A stretch of 64,000 nt of DNA from Desulfovibrio sp. Lineage in GTDB: Bacteria; Desulfobacterota; Desulfovibrionia; Desulfovibrionales; Desulfovibrionaceae. Shown here piece after piece: positions 60,901 to 64,000 of the stretch. Position 1 is the stretch's first letter; every line of letters starts with the position of its first letter. The notes under the pieces are model-generated. The model saw only the letters and a list, made by a program, of their open reading frames with translations, did not search any database and was not told where the DNA came from. The stretch is taken from contig NZ_WASP01000008.1 in the NCBI RefSeq assembly GCF_009712225.1, positions 124,001-188,000 of the forward strand. The letters are read 5' to 3'. The translations under genes and the position numbers were made by a program.

Positions 60901-63742
60901 CAAAACTCTCGATCTGGGCGCGCAGGGTCTTTCGCTGCCCCTGCCCACTACCGATGCGGGTGATTACCTGCTCACAGTGCGACAGGCCGACGGAACCGTG
61001 CTGGCGGTTATTCCCTACACCGTTGCCGGTAACAGGCTTGCACAGCCTTCGTCGCTTTCTGCCGAATCCCTTGCCAAGGGCGATCTGCGCATCAAGCTCG
61101 ACAAACAGCAATACGCCCCTGGCGAAACCATCAAGATGCGTCTTTCCACACCCTACGCGGGCGCTGGCCTCATAACCATTGAGCGCGAAAATGTACTGGC
61201 TCAGACGTGGTTTACGGCCCAGGCTGGCGAAACCGTGCAGGAAATACGCATTCCCGACGATTTTCAGGGGCGCGGCTACGTCAACGTTTCCTATGCCCGC
61301 TCGCTGGATTCGGACGTCATCTACATGAAGCCGCACGTGGTGGCCGTGGCCCCGTTCATGTCGGGTATGGACCAGCGCGACATGGGCCTTGCCCTTACGG
61401 CTCCCGCCCGCACTCTGCCGGGTGACACCGTTACCGTGCGCCTTACCTCGCGCGTTCCGGGGCGGGCGCTGATTTTTGCCGTGGACGAAGGCGTGCTGCA
61501 ACTTACCAGTTTCACCACCCCCGACCCTCTGCGCGATCTTTTGGGCGACCGGGCGCTGGACGTGAGCACGGCCCAGATATTTGACCTGCTCATGCCCGAC
61601 CATGCGCGCCTGCGTGGCCGTATTCCCGGTTTCGGCGGCGACATGTCTGGCCCCGGCGGGCGTTTCCTTAATCCTTTCAAGCGCAGGGGCGAACCGCCCT
61701 TTGCCCTGTGGCAGGAAATTGTACCTGTGGACGCCAACGGCACCGAGGTGCGCTTTACCGTGCCGCAGTACGCCAGCGGCAAAATCCGCATTATGGCCGT
61801 GGGCAGTGCCGCACCCAAGCAGGGGCTCGCTCTTGCGGGCAGAACGGAATCCTACATGGAAGTGCGTGGCACGCTGATTCTCAAGCCCCTGCTGCCGCTG
61901 GCCGCGGCCCCCGGCGACGAGTTCGACGGGGCTCTGGTTGTGGCCAATACGGTTGAGGGCAGCGGCCCCGGCGCACGTGTGCGTATAAGCATGGAAAGCG
62001 CCTCTGAAGGTCTGGCCTTTGTTCAGCAACCCGCTCCGCAAACCGTTACCGTAGATGAAAACGGCGAGGCCACGGTCAGCTTCCGCATGCGGGCGCAGGA
62101 CAGCCTGGGCGAAGCATCGGTACGCTTTACAGCAAGTCTTGAAGACCCCAAAAACGCCAGGGGCGAAAGCATCAAGGCAGGTGCAGACAAGCCCGTCATC
62201 CGCACCCAGACCGTTTCCATACGGCCCCCAGTGCCGCGTCTGCGCACAGAAACCGTAACTCCCCTGCGCGGCCCCACCAGCGTGGACGTGCAGCGCAACC
62301 TGTATCCTTTTGAAGCCCAGAGCCAGGCAAGCGTGGGCGCCATGCCCGTTCTTGCCCTGCGTTCGCTGCTCGCCAAACTCAACACCTACCCCTACGGCTG
62401 CACAGAACAGCTCATCAGCCGGGCCATGCCCTACGCCGCCCTGCTGGGCGCGCCCGAGGCCCGGCACGAGGTGCTGCGCAACCCCAACATCAGCCCCGAA
62501 ACCATGCTCAAGCAGGGCAACAAGGTCATCAGCGCCGCTCTCAGTGCCGTCATGGGCAACTTTACCCAGTACGAGGGCGTAAGCCTGTGGCCCGGCGGCG
62601 GCACCAACGACTTTGTCACTGCCTATGCGGCAGACTTCCTGCTCACCCTGCGTGACAGCGGAACCGTCACGCCCGAGGGTCTTGCGCAGAACCTGCTCGA
62701 TACCCTCGAGACCCTTGTGGGCCGCTCGCCCACCGACATGGCCGATGCCCGCACCAAACTGTATGCGGCGTGGATTCTGCAGCGCGATGGTCGCATCATG
62801 ACCCAGGATCTGGAGCGCCTTGAGCAGTGGCTCAAGGACAATGAAAAAGGCTGGGAGAATGACATAGCCGCCGCGTTCCTTGCAGACAGCTTTGACATGC
62901 TGCGCCTGCGCCGCCGTGCGGAGCAGCGCATGCCCGCAACCATCAATCGCTGCGACGATACCTTCATGAGCAACGGCGCGGCCAAAGCCCTGCACGCGCT
63001 CATGGTGGTGCGGCACTTCCCCGAAAAGAAAAAACAGCTGCGCATGGCTGACCTGCTCGACAGCGCCTTCAGCACCAATGCCACCACCGTGGACATGGGT
63101 CTTGGAGCCAGAACCCTGCTGGTCATGGGCGACGCTGCGGCTCTCAAGGCAGACAGCCTGCGCCTGACCTGCCAGCAGTATGCCCAGGGCTTCAGCCCGG
63201 TGGAGACCAAGGCAGCGCCTCTTGGCGGCGCGCTTGTGCTGGATGCCCCGGGCTGCACCCGTTATCAGGTTGAAATGCCGCAGGGCGAGCCCCTGCTCAG
63301 CCTGCTGACCACCACCGAAGGCTTTGACCGCGCTCCCATGAGCGACGCCGCCAATGGCATCAGTCTGCAACGGCGCTATCTTGATTCCAGGGGCGAGGCC
63401 ATCACCACCGCAAAGCTGGGTGACGTGATTACGGTAGAACTGGCCGTACAGGCCAGTAGCGAGATCAACAACGTGGTGCTGGTCGACCTTTTGCCCGGCG
63501 GTTTTGAACCTGTGCTGGAAAAGAACGGCCAGAGCCAGCCGCAGGATGGGCTCGTGCGCTACGAACGCCGCGAGGACAGGGGCATCTTCTTCATAGACCT
63601 TAACGACGACCGCCAGACCTTCACCTACAAGGTTCGCGCAGCCTCGCGCGGCCGATTTGTGCAGCCTACAGCGGCGGCAGAGGCCATGTACAACCCGGCA
63701 GTCAACGCCCGCACGGGCGGCGGAAATGTCGCTGTCGAATAA
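57995..63742 (+). CDS. Bacterial alpha-2-macroglobulin family protein
   Basis: A 1915-residue periplasmic protease trap. A signal peptide (residues 6-24) is cut at AMA-GP, with no lipobox, so it is probably soluble and unlike the E. coli lipoprotein. Long MG-type beta domains follow, including GIYLPGETLHFG and YAPGETIKMRLS. The thioester motif YGCTEQ (Cys1469, Glu1471-Gln1472) lies in the alpha-toroid TED domain, whose WPGGGTNDF and AYAADFLLTLRDSGTV helices follow. A bait region near residues 1190-1260 is suggested by GRIPGFGGDMSGPGGR. When cut, it traps foreign proteases covalently. The start follows GGAGGA. It overlaps pbpC by 17 bases, the pairing seen in many Gram-negatives. Confidence 0.95.
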   Translation: MPSTQLRLLFVILAVFLCAAPAMAGPAYRVAAPSNPQEDNWLRREGFSITFQVDEARCKKEYGADWSRQCASAPAGEEGRVVEAVRITPPVAGVWRWVDDSTMEFTPKEHLAPDTRYTISLEKMSLPGRFSLKRQAVYATQPQAVRVGKETFWIDPSPKGAHAVSVPLRFIWPVTGQDMDGRITIGPSDVKSGLALGPVRLVWNERRDEVVVTAPVTALPETNAAARITIKGLPPFAEGSGKCVVAAPKKDAKTPQSMNVEALFSITGRSRLMDVAKITVSPVYDDKLDKKFQLEVRTTLRVLPTELLRKLELIQLPRKLTAEAGKDTDWTKMPAISPDDVKNGTRLKPELMQAADEPADRILLRIPAEAGRGLLAAVDKGLPSTAGPETAQVRRFIMTVPSLGSEVDFLQPGNVLTLSGQKKLDIYATGLTSVTWRAERIRDPFLALAAKESGFEETTYDIDVMSEVVEGRIDVRKDKDGTSSFPVLDLAPLLRSGKEPVHGLMRMVLTGYQGDQSIASTSRILLVTDMGLTVKMAGDGARTVFVQHLGTGHPVQGAEVRLLGVNGLPLQTALTNAQGRADLPSANGLEREKRPVAVVALAPNAGKPADQGKDSGPQDLAWLSLDDATRMVDYSNFAISGRHTSADGLSASVFSQRGIYLPGETLHFGCIVRRFDWQPMPAGLPLEAVLVSPTGAEVMRRAFTVGDDGLNSFDWACPADAPVGSYQLDVRLPGGNARAGASPVLGSTRVRVEEFQPDTLALAASFTPTAPKGWIRTGQDAPAIEAQARLDNLYGEPAVNHRVQATLRTEKSRLHFTGYEEYTFYEPAGFEGEAQSLELPAAFTDSKGIAAFALPLGRLQAGTLRGAVQIEGFEPAGGRAVTRQLESLFSPLAVALGYKPEGEVNNLDYIPQNAKASLHLLVLNNDLAPVNLAKAEAVFSARRYVNSLVTDSRGEYRYDATPVDTELTRKTLDLGAQGLSLPLPTTDAGDYLLTVRQADGTVLAVIPYTVAGNRLAQPSSLSAESLAKGDLRIKLDKQQYAPGETIKMRLSTPYAGAGLITIERENVLAQTWFTAQAGETVQEIRIPDDFQGRGYVNVSYARSLDSDVIYMKPHVVAVAPFMSGMDQRDMGLALTAPARTLPGDTVTVRLTSRVPGRALIFAVDEGVLQLTSFTTPDPLRDLLGDRALDVSTAQIFDLLMPDHARLRGRIPGFGGDMSGPGGRFLNPFKRRGEPPFALWQEIVPVDANGTEVRFTVPQYASGKIRIMAVGSAAPKQGLALAGRTESYMEVRGTLILKPLLPLAAAPGDEFDGALVVANTVEGSGPGARVRISMESASEGLAFVQQPAPQTVTVDENGEATVSFRMRAQDSLGEASVRFTASLEDPKNARGESIKAGADKPVIRTQTVSIRPPVPRLRTETVTPLRGPTSVDVQRNLYPFEAQSQASVGAMPVLALRSLLAKLNTYPYGCTEQLISRAMPYAALLGAPEARHEVLRNPNISPETMLKQGNKVISAALSAVMGNFTQYEGVSLWPGGGTNDFVTAYAADFLLTLRDSGTVTPEGLAQNLLDTLETLVGRSPTDMADARTKLYAAWILQRDGRIMTQDLERLEQWLKDNEKGWENDIAAAFLADSFDMLRLRRRAEQRMPATINRCDDTFMSNGAAKALHALMVVRHFPEKKKQLRMADLLDSAFSTNATTVDMGLGARTLLVMGDAAALKADSLRLTCQQYAQGFSPVETKAAPLGGALVLDAPGCTRYQVEMPQGEPLLSLLTTTEGFDRAPMSDAANGISLQRRYLDSRGEAITTAKLGDVITVELAVQASSEINNVVLVDLLPGGFEPVLEKNGQSQPQDGLVRYERREDRGIFFIDLNDDRQTFTYKVRAASRGRFVQPTAAAEAMYNPAVNARTGGGNVAVE

Positions 63743-64000
63743 CCTCTTGGCCCGGTTTCGCATGGCATTACCGCATTTGCGGAACCGGGCCTCACTTGCA
63801 ATCCATGCCTTCTGCGCCTTTTTGCGGCGCAGAAGGCGCATTGTGACCGTGCTGGGCATTCTTGCCCTGCCGCTGGCAGCCCTGCTGTTGTGGCTGGCCC
63901 TCGCCCCCTGTCCACACCCTCTGGAGGGCGTGTCGTTTTCACGCATGGTGCTCGACAAGCGCGGCGGCATCATGCGCGTGAGCCTTTCTGCAGACCAGAA
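63726..64000 (+). CDS. pbpC: Penicillin-binding protein 1C, N-terminal part (cut by window end)
   Basis: An open frame from an ATG at 63726 inside the end of the macroglobulin gene runs off the window. The 91 visible residues have an Arg-rich cytoplasmic segment (FLRRRRRIVTV), one membrane helix (about 40-56) and then PLEGVSFSRMVLDKRGGIMR. This matches the entry of PBP1C proteins, where a stretch like ARVVVAQDGTPL follows the anchor. PbpC is a glycosyltransferase/transpeptidase thought to repair peptidoglycan where the macroglobulin acts. The identity rests on this short N-terminus plus the conserved gene pair. GGCGG precedes the ATG. Confidence 0.82.
   Translation, partial: MSLSNNLLARFRMALPHLRNRASLAIHAFCAFLRRRRRIVTVLGILALPLAALLLWLALAPCPHPLEGVSFSRMVLDKRGGIMRVSLSADQ

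Noticed and set aside
60050-63973. 1307-codon minus-strand open frame opposite the macroglobulin gene
   Set aside because: It is produced by GC-rich codon use of the sense gene, with a low-complexity His/Gly/Ala/Arg composition and no ribosome site.
1-64000. tRNA genes, rRNA, CRISPR arrays, insertion sequences
   Set aside because: Intergenic regions were scanned for T-loop motifs, direct repeats with regular spacing and transposase-like frames; none was found.

Overview
The window is chromosomal DNA from a GC-rich Gram-negative anaerobe. It looks like a Desulfovibrio-type sulfate reducer (Desulfovibrionaceae) of the kind found in gut or sediment. This rests on gene content: a split glycine decarboxylase (gcvT-H-PA-PB), nadC-A-B NAD synthesis, hydrogenase-maturation genes hypD and hypE, a Hyf/Ehr-type membrane complex, ThyX instead of an evident ThyA, many two-component proteins and PilZ-free chemotaxis. 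The species assignment is inference. I see no rRNA, tRNA, CRISPR array, transposase or prophage, and coding density is high.

Layout. 0.2-8.2 kb: trpB without an adjacent trpA, an atypical thyX, an O-antigen-ligase-like membrane protein, a NYN-domain protein, and a polar amino acid ABC importer with two tandem binding proteins. 8.4-15.5 kb: mnmA, the gcvT-gcvH-gcvPA-gcvPB operon (minus strand) and a TatD-type nuclease. 15.7-24.2 kb: a UDP-glucuronate decarboxylase-like gene, then six tightly packed genes for a complex I / group 4 hydrogenase-like membrane complex whose catalytic subunit lacks the paired Ni-Fe cysteines (Ehr type). 24.4-25.8 kb: a Tim44-domain protein and a hotdog thioesterase. 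26.0-32.3 kb (minus): a TauE/SafE-type permease, a small membrane protein and five signalling proteins (one sensor kinase, one receiver-kinase hybrid, two lone receivers, one degenerate kinase resembling a phosphotransferase). 33.0-35.3 kb: an orphan LuxR-type response regulator and mgtE. 35.7-39.4 kb: nadC-nadA-nadB. 39.4-45.1 kb: a Cys-rich mini-ORF, an unrecognised exported or anchored protein, an RlmI-like methyltransferase, a class V aminotransferase, a DUF1844 protein and argC. 45.4-47.7 kb: hypD-hypE and a small protein. 47.8-51.8 kb (minus): an NRAMP transporter followed by an unusual coupled trio (leaderless solute-binding-like protein, HypB/UreG-like GTPase, ABC ATPase without permease). 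52.1-57.7 kb: a chemoreceptor with a good sigma-28-type promoter, then ppk1 and ppx. 58.0-64.0 kb: a bacterial alpha-2-macroglobulin and the start of pbpC, cut by the window end.

How the genes work together. Several blocks are self-contained pathways: glycine cleavage, NAD de novo synthesis, polyphosphate synthesis and breakdown, amino acid uptake, and periplasmic defence with peptidoglycan repair. The Ehr-like complex should couple an unknown redox reaction to ion translocation. The trio at 47.8-50.3 kb, beside an NRAMP metal transporter and convergent to hypDE, is the best candidate for an undescribed system, probably metal or cofactor handling in the cytoplasm.

Starts were chosen by ribosome-binding site and often lie inside the longest open frame. 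Promoters and hairpins were found by eye and are predictions.
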